From positions 29,967,825-30,031,824 of the forward strand of contig OY997591.1 of assembly GCA_963921825.1 (NCBI GenBank): a stretch of 64,000 bases of DNA, read 5' to 3'. Below the pieces are notes generated by a model. It was given only the letters and a program-made list of their open reading frames with translations, was not told the DNA's origin and made no database searches. The translations under genes and the position numbers were made by a program. Numbering within the stretch: the first letter of the stretch is position 1; each line of letters opens with the position of its first letter. Source of the stretch: Erodium maritimum. Its lineage: Eukaryota; Streptophyta; Magnoliopsida; Geraniales; Geraniaceae. This document shows positions 45,591 to 57,062 of the stretch, piece by piece.

Positions 45591-47066
45591 TGTTAGCCTC
45601 GGTGCCCGTAGTCCGATCGTAAATGTCCAATTGTAATTATCATCGTTGACAATATAAATAAAGCGGTTTTTATATTACTTAAGTGTTGGAGTAATATGTC
45701 GTGTGTGTTTCCGATCTATGCCCACCATGCGAATAGAACCATAGATCATGATGGATCACACTCGATGAGGTCCCTAGTCAATAGTCTTCGCTGGAAGCGA
45801 CTAGTATGAAATATGACTCTTCATGGCTTACGTTCTATTAGCCATAGGAAAGGGTTCCGGAGTCTGATCATAAACATCATGTGGGACATGATGTTGGACG
45901 ACCCGACCTGAATATGTTCCATAGATTAAGTCATGAACATGTTCACAGTCGTAGCTTGTCAGGTATCCTTAGACCGAGGAGTCTATATGATTGCTATGCA
46001 GTAAACAACCAAGTTTGACCTGAAAGCCCAACGTTGCACCGTGACTGGGCTTCCATAACGGCCAGGATTGGCTTGGGGAATGACTGCATGAGTGACATGA
46101 TAGACGGCTAAGGGATTTATCCCTCATACTATGGTATGGGAAAGATATCTGGTTCACAGCCGCTTGATCGAGAGTGACTGACAAGAAAGCATGGCCATGC
46201 ACATGATACTGGGTATCATAAGGTCAGTCATCTCACACATCAAGGAACATGGATTGAGGATAATAAGGATGACGGCTCTATGCCTTATCTCAATCCGGAT
46301 ATCGGTGATAAAGGGATAATGACAAGGACGGCTGAAAGGTCAGAATCGACAGGGCTCGATTCGTTATGCAGGGTCGGGAAATACTGAGTCTCGTCAGTCG
46401 CCACTTTGGTAAGATCAAGTAAAATGGGATTTTACGTTGATCTTACCGACATGCATAGACCTAAGGGTCACACCGACAGTTTGATACTCGATAAGAACAT
46501 GACGAACCTAATTTGGAGGGAATTGTGGCGGGGATCGCCGTAGTGGACCGGCTAGCATATTGCGCTCGGCATGGGCTCTCTTGGAGAGGCCCATGGCCGG
46601 CCCATATAGGCTAGGCCCAACAAGGACTTAAGTCATTAGATGACAATTAGTCTTGTTGACCAAAATTGGGTGGGACCCAATTTCCACTAAACTAATAAAC
46701 TAGGTAGTTTATTAGCTCCACCTAGCATCTTGGCATGAACACTTGTCTCAAGTAGAGAGTTAAGTGATTCCACTTAACTAAGCATGCAAGATAGGTTGGA
46801 GAAGACAACATGCAAGTGTAGAGAATGAGAGAGAGAGTCTTCTTCTTCTTCCTCTACCTTGGCCAAACCCCCTCCAAGCTTCAAGGTTGGTCTTTTCATG
46901 TTCTTGAGTCATCAAACTCAAGAACTACGTTGGCTTTGATTCCGTTAAGGATACGTAGGCGTCCAAGGGGCTCAAGCCATTCAAAGTTGGGTGTTATTGA
47001 ACCAATTTCGGACAAGTAGAGGGTGCTGATTTTCAGCACAGTTTTGTCCGACCAGTCACTTTGAGC

Positions 47067-50000
47067 TGTCACGCCCCAATTTCAGTAAACTGAACTCGGG
47101 ACGCGAACGATTAGAATAAGAAAACACTTTGCAAACACTTCCATTAAAACAGTTTACAATTCCAGTTTAGTTCAACAAAGGGTAATTACAATTCAAAAAA
47201 AACGTCCCACAAGCGGACAAAGAAGGCGAGGTATCCGTCGCTAGACCAAAAGTCCCAGAAACCCGCTTCAAGCTCTTCAAGCTTCAGAAGCTCACCTAGT
47301 CCAGCTTACGAACGGTACCTGTAGGAAAAGAAGCTAGGGGTGAGCGTTCGCTCACCACCGCGGATAACAGACTGACTACGACATAATTAGCAGACAAAGC
47401 AGGTAACACCAACAACAACTCAACACCGGGGAAACACCATCCCCAACCCAAGTACTCTAACTTACAAACACCCACGGTGACCTTCCTCGAACGACTCAAC
47501 ACTCAACCACGTAAGTAGACCCGACACAACGATCGACGACCTCCTCCAAAGACACGACACAACGATCACGATCTCTTCCAAGGACTCAAAGGACAACTAC
47601 ACAACACCGAACAGATCACAAGGGATCGCACACCAAACAAAATCACAAAGGATCGCATACCAGCTGCTCAGTAACCTCTCCCACTCACACGAACACGGAT
47701 CAGGCTAGCCAAAGAATGCTTACAACCTGTGATACTCAAACTCGGACCAGGCCAGCCAAAGAGTGCTTGCAACCTGTGTTACTCAAACCATGTCAGGCCA
47801 GCCAAAGAGTGCTTGCAACCCGTTGATACTCAAATTTGGTCAGGCCAGCCAAAGAGTGCTTGCAACCTACCGGGATCCGCAATCACAATCACAATCAAAA
47901 TTCAATCACACAAGCACTCAAGGCCACTCAAGACACCTCAACAGTCAAAACTCGGGTTCAACAACCCCACGGGCACTCACTGCCACTCAAGACACACCAA
48001 CGGTCAAGACTCGGGTTCAACAACCCCACAGACACTCACTGCCACTCAAGACACACCAACAGTCAAGACTCGGGTTCAACAACCCCACGGCACTCACTGC
48101 CACCCAAAACACCGACAGTAAGACACGGGCACTCATGGCCACCCAAGACACCAATTTAAACACACGGGCTCTCAAGGCCACCCAAGACGTCAAATTAAAT
48201 ACACAGGCTCTCAAGGCCACCAAACTCAACAATAAATACCACGGGCTCTCATGGCCACCCAAGACGTCAACAATTAAATACGGGCTCTTAAGGCCACCCA
48301 AACTCAGCAATAAATAACGCACAACAACCTTCGGCATAAAACGATGCCTCCAACAGTCCTAAGATCACTAGTTTCACAACCAACCTCCGGGCATGGTCAT
48401 ATGCCTCCAGTAGAACAATTATCGCTACGTTCTCTGTTCCTACGACACTACTAAGTGTCACATGCTTTTCTCTTAAACGCTACAATCCCGTATCATGCTT
48501 TTCTAATATTTAAATAAACCTACTCAACCCACGACACCCCGGTGTCACATGCAATTCTACTGTTAACTTTCCCCAGTCAGGGCCGAGATCTGGCTACTTT
48601 TCCCTACCTCAACTGAAGAGCAACCGCTACGTTTCCTAGCTGCTGACGTTCCAGCCTACTACCTCCGGGCTCCACTTCGATCGAAGCCGGACGCTAAAGG
48701 AAACACGAAAGCCATAGATTAATAACAGTTCCGCCGTTAAGTTAAAGGTCATGATTTATCCAGTTTTAAGACCGACGGTTGTCCCTTAAACTCGAGCGGG
48801 AGAAAAGCGGGGTCACGGCGAATCGGGTTTGAGTACCCGAGCACCGAAACCGGTGCATGCGAGGCACGGTCCCAATGCACGAATCCCGAGGTCCGATTCA
48901 GCGGTCCGCTTTTGTTCCTTTTTAAACCCGAAAAGCAGTCCATTTTACCCAGAGTTCCAGAGTCGTTCCCAAATCCGATTAATAACCCTTTTTCAAAACA
49001 GAACGGTTTTCATTCTAAATCAAATTCCCTTTTGATTTCAAATCTGTTTTTGTTCCGGTCTTTTGAGCCCAAAATGAATTAGGTTCGGTTTTTGAACAAC
49101 CGTTCCTAAATCCCGTTTACAAATTAGATTCACAACTCCTCGATTTAAACCGTTTTTAAAACCGAAACGCTTTTAATTCCTTTTCATTTTAAAACCCTTT
49201 TTCCTTAAATTTGATTTTCCAATTTACAACCCTTTCTTTCCAAAACCGTGATTTCGATTTCAACCGAAGCAACTCCAAAAACCGTCTTTTACCTCAATCT
49301 GATTTTCCAAATCTTTTCCTTCAAAACCTTAATCAAATCTAAACCGTTTTGCTTTGTTTTACTTTCCTTTTTAATTTCAAATCCGATTCCACTTTAATCG
49401 ATTTCTTTAACGGGTTTAACAGATATGATTTCTCTCGACAGATCCAAATTAAATCGAACTGAACTACACGGGAAACTGAAATGAGGGGCTCGGTTTTGAA
49501 ACCGGCCGGTCACCGACGGGGACGCCGCCGGCGACCAAACCTCGCGGTGAGAATCTCACCATGGAAAAAGGGAAACGACGGGGTGGTGGAGCACGGCGAA
49601 GTACGGCGGGGATCCGCCTCGGATCCGGACGAAGACGGGCTGTTCAGTCCCGGATCTGTGCCCGCGCCGGCGAGTCCGTCTCGGCTCGGCCGTGCACGGC
49701 GACGGCGGGACTCAGGGACGCTCGGGCGCGGAGGGGCAAATGGAGCTCGCCGTGGTTGAACGGAGGTCGGAGACGGTGATTTCCGGCGAGACAGGCCTGA
49801 GAAAGGGAGGGGTTCAGCCAACGGTGGTGGCGGCGACGTGAGCTGGAGAAGACGGGGCGAAGGCGTGGCCGACCGGAGAAGGAGACGGTGGTGGTCGTGG
49901 GAGGACGGAGGAGAGGGAGCGGACGGTGAGGGAGCCGGAGCTGGTGCGTTGGCCGGAGATGGAGGCGGGAGATCGGAGCTGGCGAGGTCGGGATCGAAGA

Positions 50001-50355
50001 GGGAGGAAGGCCGGGATCGAGTTCGAGGAAGGAGAAGGAGTGAGGGGAGGTCGGTGCTGGTGTGGTCGGACTCCGGTGAGAGAGAAGACGGCGTGGAGGA
50101 GTAAGGTCGGGGCTGCCGTTTCCGGCGAGATGAGAGGGAGTCGGGGGTGGGTTCGAAGAGGACGAAGACGAAGAGAGGGAGGGGTGTGGGGGTCGGCTGC
50201 GCAGGACAGAAGAGGGAGGTGGGTCTGTTCAGCTGAAACCCTAGGTTTTGGCTTATAAAGCCTGGGTTGGGCCGGGTCAGCACTTGGGCCGGGTCTGACT
50301 CGGGTCGGGTCAGTCCGGTCCAGCCCAAAACATTTTTTTTTAGGCGGGTTTTACA
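47067..50355 (-). mobile_element. Solo LTR (D), Gypsy-type
   Basis: TGTCACGCCCCAATTTC...GGGTTTTACA, 3289 bp. It is flanked by TTGAG at 47061-47065 and 50356-50360, with one extra C before the left end. It is close to the LTRs of the gag-only element on its left half. Its right half (48700-50340) is GC-rich with long chance ORFs on both strands (for example 49510-50328). The sense strand is minus by homology. Confidence 0.88.
47715..48300. repeat. Minisatellites in solo LTR D
   Basis: First come three to four copies of a 45-48-bp unit with AGGCCAGCCAAAGAGTGCTT (47715-47870). After a CAATCA tract follow 57-bp units with CAACAACCCCACGGGCACTC (47930-48130). More diverged CCAAGACGTCAA-type units run to about 48300. 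Confidence 0.82.
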
Positions 50356-50641
50356 TTGAGGAGCTCGATCGGAGGATCATCCGATGTCCGATGAAGCTGA
50401 TTTTTGGAGTGAACGTTCTCCACATATGGGTCTTCAATCTGACCAAAGGGATTTGAGTTTCAACGGTTTGTTTGCGAGATACACGAGCTGCAAGATGAGG
50501 CACTAGCAAAGGTGATGTGCTCAAACCTTTGTTGAATTTTCAGACTTGTTTTTCATATTTGGTAGATTCATCTCGATTGTCTCGTGGTTAATCTTCCGCT
50601 GCATCTTGTGTTTAACATGTCCACGACATCGAGACCCAACA

Positions 50642-51160
50642 GAGATATGATCCCAGCAGCAATTTGAGCTCTAAAGGGAATATTGGAGTCAATTAAGGAT
50701 TCTTTCCAATGAGGAGGAAGTTAGTATTAACACGATTTCAAATTTGGAGGTAACAGAGATATGAAAAGGTCTCGGTTGTCAAGGAAGTTTGTTAGTTAAA
50801 AGCGTCGCTATAGAAACGGAAGTGAAGCAAAATGAGGAGATAGGGTCATTATTTAAGAGCCTAAAGAAGAAACATAAGGCTTTAGTTAACACTGTCGTCT
50901 ATCACACGAGATCGTGTAGAGGAGAAAGTAAGAAACTTGAGGCACAAGGTGTTATGTCGGACAAGAGAGTGATGGGCCTTCAGACCAAGGAAAGTAGAGT
51001 TAAGCCCAATTCGGAAGGCCATGAGTTTTGGACTTATTTGAAACGAATAGGTTATAAAGCTATAGCCAAGGACGATCTCGTGATTGATCAATTGCAAAAT
51101 CTTCACGCGGAGGTCAACAAAATAATGGAGTTCAAGGACGAATCAGAATAAGATGAGTGA
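50642..51160 (+). pseudogene. LINE ORF1 C-terminal remnant
   Basis: Continues the LINE after the solo LTR. The open stretch 50789-51151 is lysine- and glutamate-rich (EEIGSLFKSLKKKHKALVN). Its place just before the endonuclease start supports the ORF1 assignment; I recognise no specific domain. Confidence 0.4.
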
Positions 51161-51199
51161 GAGGAGGAAGGGGAGCGCGACGACCCTGCCTGTCTAGCC

Positions 51200-52110
51200 T
51201 GAACCGTGGAAATGAAACTTTTCTCATAGAATATGAGAGGTATGAACTCCACCCAAAAGAGGAGGAGTTTGAAAGAGTTGGTGAATAAATAGAGGCCGCA
51301 TTGTAATTTATTGTGGGAATCAAATTTTTATGTTATTCATACCAAGGTTCTAAGAGAATGTGGGTTTGGAGTGGGTTGGGTTTGGAAAGCAGTCCTTGCT
51401 AATTGTGCGGCAGGTGGAGTAGTGCTCTTATGGAAAACGAATGTTTTTAAAGTGGAAAGTATAAATACTTTCTCGAATGAAATAGTGTGGACGTTCTCCT
51501 TTGTCTCAAAAAATGTGAAGTTGAATATTATTGATGTTTATGCCCCTTGTGACAACAAGGAGAGAGCTCGTCTATGGGAAAGATTGGCAGGTTTGTAGGA
51601 TAATTTGGAAGAGGCAGTGATAATTGGAGGGGATTTCAATGCATTGCATCCGGGGGAGAGATTAAACTATGTTCAGGCAAGACAAGGCACAAAGGACTTT
51701 ATGGATTTTACACAGCAGTTGGGTTTGGTGGATTTAAATCTTAATGGAGGATTGTACACTTAGTACAGACCGGGGTCAAATGCTTCACACTTTGATCAAT
51801 TTCTAGTGTCTCCGGGAGCTATGGAGTTGTTGGGTTCGTTGAAATAGAGTGCGATGCCGAGGAACATATCGGATCATAGTGCCAATAGACACTTCCTTCC
51901 CTTGGGCGAGGTTTCTTTGGGTGTCGAAGGTGCCTACGAAGTTCTGTGTTGTGGTGTGGCTGACAGCTCATAATGCACTCCCTACAACCTGTTTTTTGGA
52001 AGATAGGAGCATGTGGTTATCTTTAAATCAGATGATGTGCCCTATGTGTGGCGCAGGTTTCGAATCAATAGAGCATATCTTGTTACACTATCTGGTGGCC
52101 TGAGCGATAT
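51200..52110 (+). pseudogene. LINE ORF2 remnant (endonuclease and zf-RVT)
   Basis: APE-type endonuclease remains: NMRGMNSTQKRRSLKELVN, GGVVLLWKTNVFKVESIN, IIDVYAPCDNKERARLWERL, and the GGDFNALHPGERLN motif near 51640, then NISDHS near 51870. Almost immediately after comes the C-terminal zf-RVT-type segment (FCVVVWLTAHNALPTTCFLE, then MCPMCGAGFESIEHILLHYL). The whole reverse transcriptase that normally separates them is absent. Several stop codons are present. Confidence 0.82.
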
Positions 52111-52538
52111 GGGGAAGGATCATGACTTAGTGGAGGAACTGTAAATAATCTCGGACTAGATTTGAAATTTACTCTACGAGTGGCAGAGGTTGGGGAAAAA
52201 AAGATGGAGGATGGCGTGGTTGCAGACGGGTTATGTAGCATTGTGGGCGTTGTGGCTTCTGAGGAACTCGGCTTTATTCAATAGGTCTATGTCGACTCTA
52301 GACACGGTAGTTCTCAAGCTGCAGTAGTTTTCATTAAAGAAGGGGGAGTCTGAAGTAGTATCGGGTGGGGGCCTTTTTTGGGTCCAAATTTGGGTTGTGT
52401 TATTTGTTTTTACGGGTCACTAGGCCATGTTTTGGGTTTAGAGGAGATCTGCTAGATTTCTTTCCCTTTAAGTTTCATCTTTTAACTAAGGATTGAGTGA
52501 GTAATAATATTTTCGGTTTAAAAAAATAATTTAATGAA

Positions 52539-52971
52539 CAATTTCAGTGATTACTATTGCATTTGCATAGGTCTTACTCGTTCATTTGAGGTTACAATAT
52601 AGACGTATTAAAGTACCAAACACTTCTCTGAAAAGGGTACAAGAACAATAAAGTCGGCAACAAAAACTATCAAAAGGAAAGGAAAAAAGAAAGAAAAGAG
52701 TTTAAGGAACCCCAAAGAAGCCTTCCACTATAGCCGAAATCTATACAAGAGTAAAATACCAAGTCTCCAGTTATCATTTTTTTTGCGCATGACGAATTGG
52801 TGGAGCCTAACAAGTCATTGTTCGATTGTTAATCTAAGATGATCCCAACAAGTTGTAATGGCCTTTAGGTGGTCTTGCTTAAGCATGAAAAATAGTAATA
52901 ACCTTGTGGATTGTTTCATCCACTGTTGAACAATCACACCTCACCGAATTTTTAAAAAGGGAGTTTTGATA
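52539..52971. other. Spacer
   Basis: Low-complexity, AT-rich sequence between the LINE tail and the Mutator-like element. I see no gene. Confidence 0.45.
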
Positions 52972-53329
52972 CATTCAATCTGAGGAAAAATCTATTGAGA
53001 ACCACTCTTAACATAGGAACTGTGAGAACCAATCCTAACCACTCTCACCTATGATCCAACACTCATCAAAATGCCACATCATCACCCCAATTCAACCCAC
53101 ATACACGTCACTTCCATCCATTCTCACACAAACAATGGCATAATTGTAATAGCATGGTGCCATGTGGACAAATGTCCATTTTTTTCTTCACCAATTCACT
53201 AATTTCATATTTCCCGATTCGTTTGAACTCCGATTAACTTCAAACTTGCGCCAATATTTTTCTTTTTTCAAGGGATTTAAATCAAGATCAGTCATGAATG
53301 TATTTTGAAGCACGAAAAAAAAATTATAT

Positions 53330-54000
53330 CAAGGTGATAAAAATAATGTTGAGCGTTGATAAATCTTCACTAATAAATGTTTTATATCGGAGTACCAAAC
53401 CAAACTAGTGCTAAATGTTGATAAAAAAACATGTAATGAGGTGATAAGAAACAAATAATGAGGTGATAAAAACCATTTTCAATTTTGATAATAAGTGTGA
53501 TACACTAGAGTTTAACGTTGATAAAAAAAACTTGTGATGGGGTGATAAAAAACACGTAATTCAATGATAAATCTAGTGTTTAGTGTTGATAAAACTGGTG
53601 TTCATAAAAAACATGTGATGAGATGATAAAAATCATGACCAGTTTTGGAGAATGTGATAAAACCAGTGTAAAGTGTTGATAAAACCAAGGTAAAGTGTTG
53701 ATAAACCCAGAGCAAAGTGTTGATAAAAATTACCCATATATAATTTTTTTTTAAACCAGCCCTGAAATATATTTTTTTCATGCTTTAAAAAAACATGTGA
53801 TGGGGGTGATAAAACACACGTAATTTGAATGATAAACCTAGTGTTTAGTATTGATAAAACTAGTGTTCATAAAAAGCACGCGATGAGGTGATAAAATCAT
53901 GATCAGTTTTGGAAAATGAGGTGATAAAACCAGTGTAAAGTGTTGATAAAACCAGTGTAAAAGTGTTGATAAATCCACAGCAAAGTGTTGATAAAAATTA
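53330..54000 (+). repeat. Degenerate GTTGATAAAA-type repeats
   Basis: More than 20 imperfect units of 20-40 bp built on GTGTTGATAAAACCAGTGTA and GAGGTGATAAAAA. Two longer blocks (53560-53760 and 53790-54010) are near-duplicates of each other. The same units, inverted, fill the element at 13249-14332. Confidence 0.8.
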
Positions 54001-54289
54001 CCCAGATTTTTTTTTAAAAAAATCAACCCCGAAATAATTTTTTTTCGTGCTTCAAAATTTATTCATGACTGATCTTGATTGAAAGCCCTTAAAAAAACAA
54101 AACTAATGGCCCAAGTTTGAAGCCAATCGGAGTTCAAACGAAGTGGGAAAAATTAAATTAGTGAATTGGTTAAAAAAAGTAATATGATAGTTTTACTAAA
54201 AAGCCCTTACCACTTACTAAAAAGCGCTGTTTTTTGCAGTCAACTACTCAATTGCATCTCATCCATCCATTCTTAAAATGGATGACTTA

Positions 54290-56296
54290 GAGCACCCACA
54301 GTCGTGGGCGAGAAGCAGCTGGCGAGGAGATGTCGCCGGCGAGGAGGAGGCGGGGAGCAGGCGAGGAGGAGGCGAGGAGCTCGCTGGCGAGATGCGCTGG
54401 CTATGTTCTTCTCGCTGGCAGCTCACGCCGGGGAGATGAGGGGGTTATCTCCAAAAAATCTTTGTTGTCCAATAAAAAGGCTTAGTGTCAATGCTATTTG
54501 TTTTGAAAAATAAACCCCACCTATATTATCCAAAAAATATATACACGTTCAATCGAATAACCTTGATCATCGTTTTTTATGTTAAAAAACGCTCACCATA
54601 ACTACAACATTTATGTTAAACCTACCCTAAAACCTTATATAAACCCACCCTCACAAACTAAAATTCACAAACTCTCTACTATTCATCCTTCTCATAAAGT
54701 ATCGTCCCGACCCTTATCCTTCTTTGTCCGTCATCATGGAATTCGATCCTGAGGATATGGAATTCGATTCTATTTTGAATGACATGCTCGAAGACTGTCA
54801 GTCAACCGAGGAGATGTTGGACGACGCTTTGGTGGATTCTCCACCACGGAAGCGCAAATACACTCGACGTGACCGGGTAGTCGCAAACGAACGGTTAATG
54901 AATGACTACTTCAACACCAACCCTGTGTACACCGAGGTGCAGTTTCGGCGTCGGTTTAGAATGCCAAAGTCGGTGTTCCTCCGTATAGTTCATGCATTGG
55001 AGCAGCACGACGATTACTTCAAGGAAAGGTTAGATGCATTAGGTCAAGTTTCATTATCTCCTTATCAGAATTGTACTGCCGCCATTAGACAGTTATGTTA
55101 CGGAATTACAGCTGATGCGTTGGACGAGTATGTGAAGATAGGGGAAACAACGTCTTTGGAATGTTTGCGAACATTTTGCAGTGCACTGAATAAAGTCTTT
55201 GGTGCTACATACCGGCGGAAGCCTACACAAGCTGATATGGACCACATTTTGGCGGTTAATGAAGCGCGGTGATTCCCGGGCATGCTTGGAAGTCTTGACT
55301 GCATGCACTAGGAGTGGAAGAACTGCCCAAAGGCCCTTCGAGGAGCACATTCCCAAAGGGACCACGGTAATCGACCAACCGTTATACTTGAGGCGGTTGC
55401 AACTCGTGACTTATGGATTTGGAACTCTTTCTTCGGCATGGCGGGGTCGAAAAACGATTTGACTGTCCTGAACCATTCGAAGCTGTTCGCGGACGTTGTC
55501 AACGGTTGGCAACCATCGGTTGCTTACACGATAAATGGTAATAATTACACGCTTCCTTATTATCTTGATGACGGTATTTACCCTTCGTTGCCAGTGTTCG
55601 TAAAAACAATTCCATTACCGTCAACGCCGAAGCAGAAGAAGTATGCTGAAGTCCAAGAAGCGTGCAGGAAGGATGTGGAACGAGCTTTCGGCGTACTACA
55701 AGCTCGGTTTCACATTATCAAACAACCGAGCCGCTTGTGGGCTCCCAAGTCAATCGGTTTGGTCATGAATGCGTGCATTATACTGCACAATATGATAGTT
55801 GAGGCTGAACGTCATACATTCGACGGGTATCGTGAACAAACAGAAGAAGGTAGTCCAAGTCAACCACACATTGCACGAGGAGGCTTCGTCCCGACCAATG
55901 TCATAATTGGAAACACTGAGAGGATGCAAAATGAACGTATGCATTACCGTTTGAAGGACGATCTTGTCGAACATCTCTGGAATAAATTTGGAGACGCCTA
56001 GGTGTTAGTTTCCTATATTCGGTGTTAGTTTATTTTTATCTGTGTTGTTTCCTTTATTCGGTGTTAGTTTCTTTTTATCTGTGTTGTTTCTTTTATTCGG
56101 TGTTAGTTATCAATATTTGTTGTTTTTCCATTTAAAATCTATTTTTACATAAAAAATACATTAAAAAAATCAAATTTCTTACATCTCGCCGGCGCCTCCC
56201 CGCCAGCCCACTGCAGAACTCGCTGGCGGTGAGCTGATTAAAAAACAATTCTTTAAACCATCTCGCCGGCTGCCGGCGAGATGATTGTGGATGCTC
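54290..56296 (+). mobile_element. PIF/Harbinger DNA transposon, nearly intact
   Basis: TIRs GAGCACCCACAGTCGTGG and, at the right, GATTGTGGATGCTC. A perfect TTA duplication (54287-54289 and 56297-56299) flanks it. Length is 2007 bp. It carries one transposase gene and subterminal GGCGAGGAG/GCCGGCGAG motifs at both sides. No second Myb-like ORF. Confidence 0.93.
54736..56001 (+). pseudogene. Harbinger transposase (DDE_Tnp_4), two nonsense codons
   Basis: Cuts and pastes the element; the family recognises TTA/TAA targets. A single frame of 421 residues from ATG 54736 to TAG 55999-56001 is broken only by TGA 55270-55272 (in EAR*FPGML) and TAG 55309-55311 (in CMH*EWKNC, a one-base change from TGG). 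N-terminal charged region, then QFRRRFRMPKSVFLRIVHAL. Catalytic positions are LGSLDCMH (D), SKNDLTVLNHS (D) and CRKDVERAFGVLQARF (E). All three acidic residues are kept, unlike in the copy at 3679-8209. Codons upstream of ATG are also open (from TTG 54724), but the ATG fits better. Confidence 0.9.
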
Positions 56297-56363
56297 TTAG
56301 ATTGGTTCTTGCGGTTCCTACGTTAAAACATGGTTCTCACCAGATTTCTCCTCCATTCAATCT

Positions 56364-56860
56364 TATGGTAAATGAGTGTTTTGAGTTTGGTTAGATTTCG
56401 GAAGCACTTAACGCCTAAGAAGGTAGAAACCAAGACAGGTGCTAAACCATTTGCTATGGATGTTGTAGGTTTTTGTAAGGGCATTGCAATGTTGTATGAA
56501 GCTGGTATGTTATCCGAAGCAGAGCAATTGTTTGGATAAATATGTTTTTAAGTCATTGACTCCAAATGCCACAACATTCAGATAATTTATTGATGTTTTT
56601 CTTGAAATAGAAAAGAGTGGTGATACTAAGAGGTTGTTCTATAACAACGATGGATGTAAGTTTGAAGGTAGTCTTTGATGGGTCAAAAAAAAGTCAGAAG
56701 CTCCGGAAACTTTGCAATCATTTGATGATTATAAAGTTAAGAGAAGGTTCTTCAAGGCTAAGGACAAGCCATTTGAAAGGGGAAGGTATTGTCAGAATTG
56801 AGTTGAAAATGGAAGCTAGATCAAGAAAACGATGACGATTCAACCTAACAGTGATTATTG
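56364..56860 (+). pseudogene. PPR-like pseudogene fragment
   Basis: Frame pieces read AKPFAMDVVGFCKGIAMLYE, then AGMLSEAEQLFG with a stop. After a frameshift they read KSLTPNATTFR, a stop, and FIDVFLEIEKSGDTKR. This matches the helix-turn-helix pattern of pentatricopeptide repeats (AGMLSEAEQLF, SLTPNATTFR), which act in organelle RNA processing. A further charged stretch (56740-56830) may belong to the same lost gene. The Mutator-like element inserted just upstream. Confidence 0.6.
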
Positions 56861-56920
56861 AAGCTACGTCGTCATTTTGCTAGTGTTGTTGATGAAGTAA
56901 CAATACAACGACTTGTTCAG

Positions 56921-57062
56921 AGGAGAGCTCATGACCACATAGGATAAATAGGAAGCTGAGAGATGGGTTAGGAATGTTTTGGCTTCATTGTAGGAGAGCT
57001 CGTGACCACATAGGATAAATAGGAAGCTAAGAGATGGGTTAAAAATGTTTTGGCTTCATTGT
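56921..57062 (+). repeat. 71-bp tandem duplication
   Basis: Two adjacent copies (56921-56991, 56992-57062) beginning AGGAGAGCTC and differing at only a few positions. Confidence 0.88.

Larger units (their letters stand above)
45591..50641. mobile_element. Copia-type solo LTR, itself split by solo LTR D
   Basis: Starts TGTTAGCCTCGG and ends GAGACCCAACA, flanked by a perfect 5-bp duplication GAGAT (45586-45590 and 50642-50646). The net length without the nested 3.29-kb LTR is about 1.76 kb. It contains an AATAAA-type signal near 45655 and no coding domain. Assignment to Copia rests on general LTR appearance and is uncertain; the element boundaries are firm. Confidence 0.78.
44450..52528 (+). 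mobile_element. L1-type LINE lacking reverse transcriptase, split by nested LTRs
   Basis: ORF1 remains (about 44860-45590 and 50642-51150), then an endonuclease (51200-51890) and a zf-RVT-like 3' part (about 51880-52100), ending in GTTTAAAAAAATAATT. A possible 10-bp duplication ATTTAATGAA lies at 44440-44449 and 52529-52538. Without the nested LTRs it is about 3 kb. The reverse transcriptase between endonuclease and zf-RVT is missing. Confidence 0.75.
52982..56353. mobile_element. Mutator-like TIR element, split by a Harbinger element
   Basis: Flanked by a perfect 10-bp duplication CATTCAATCT (52972-52981 and 56354-56363). TIRs of about 50 bp are GAGGAAAAATCTATTGAGAA at the left and the complement of GAGGAGAAATCTGGTGAGAA at the right, with shared inner AGAACCAATC. 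Net length is about 1.36 kb without the Harbinger insertion. No transposase of its own. Confidence 0.87.

Noticed and set aside
45661-45700. LTR start at TGTTGGAG near 45684 instead of 45591
   Set aside because: No matching 5-bp duplication; the 45591 start gives a perfect GAGAT pair with 50642-50646.
49510-50328. A 272-codon minus-strand ORF rich in Pro, Ser and Arg, with plus-strand overlaps
   Set aside because: It lies in the GC-rich part of solo LTR D, composition explains the lack of stops, and no domain is seen.
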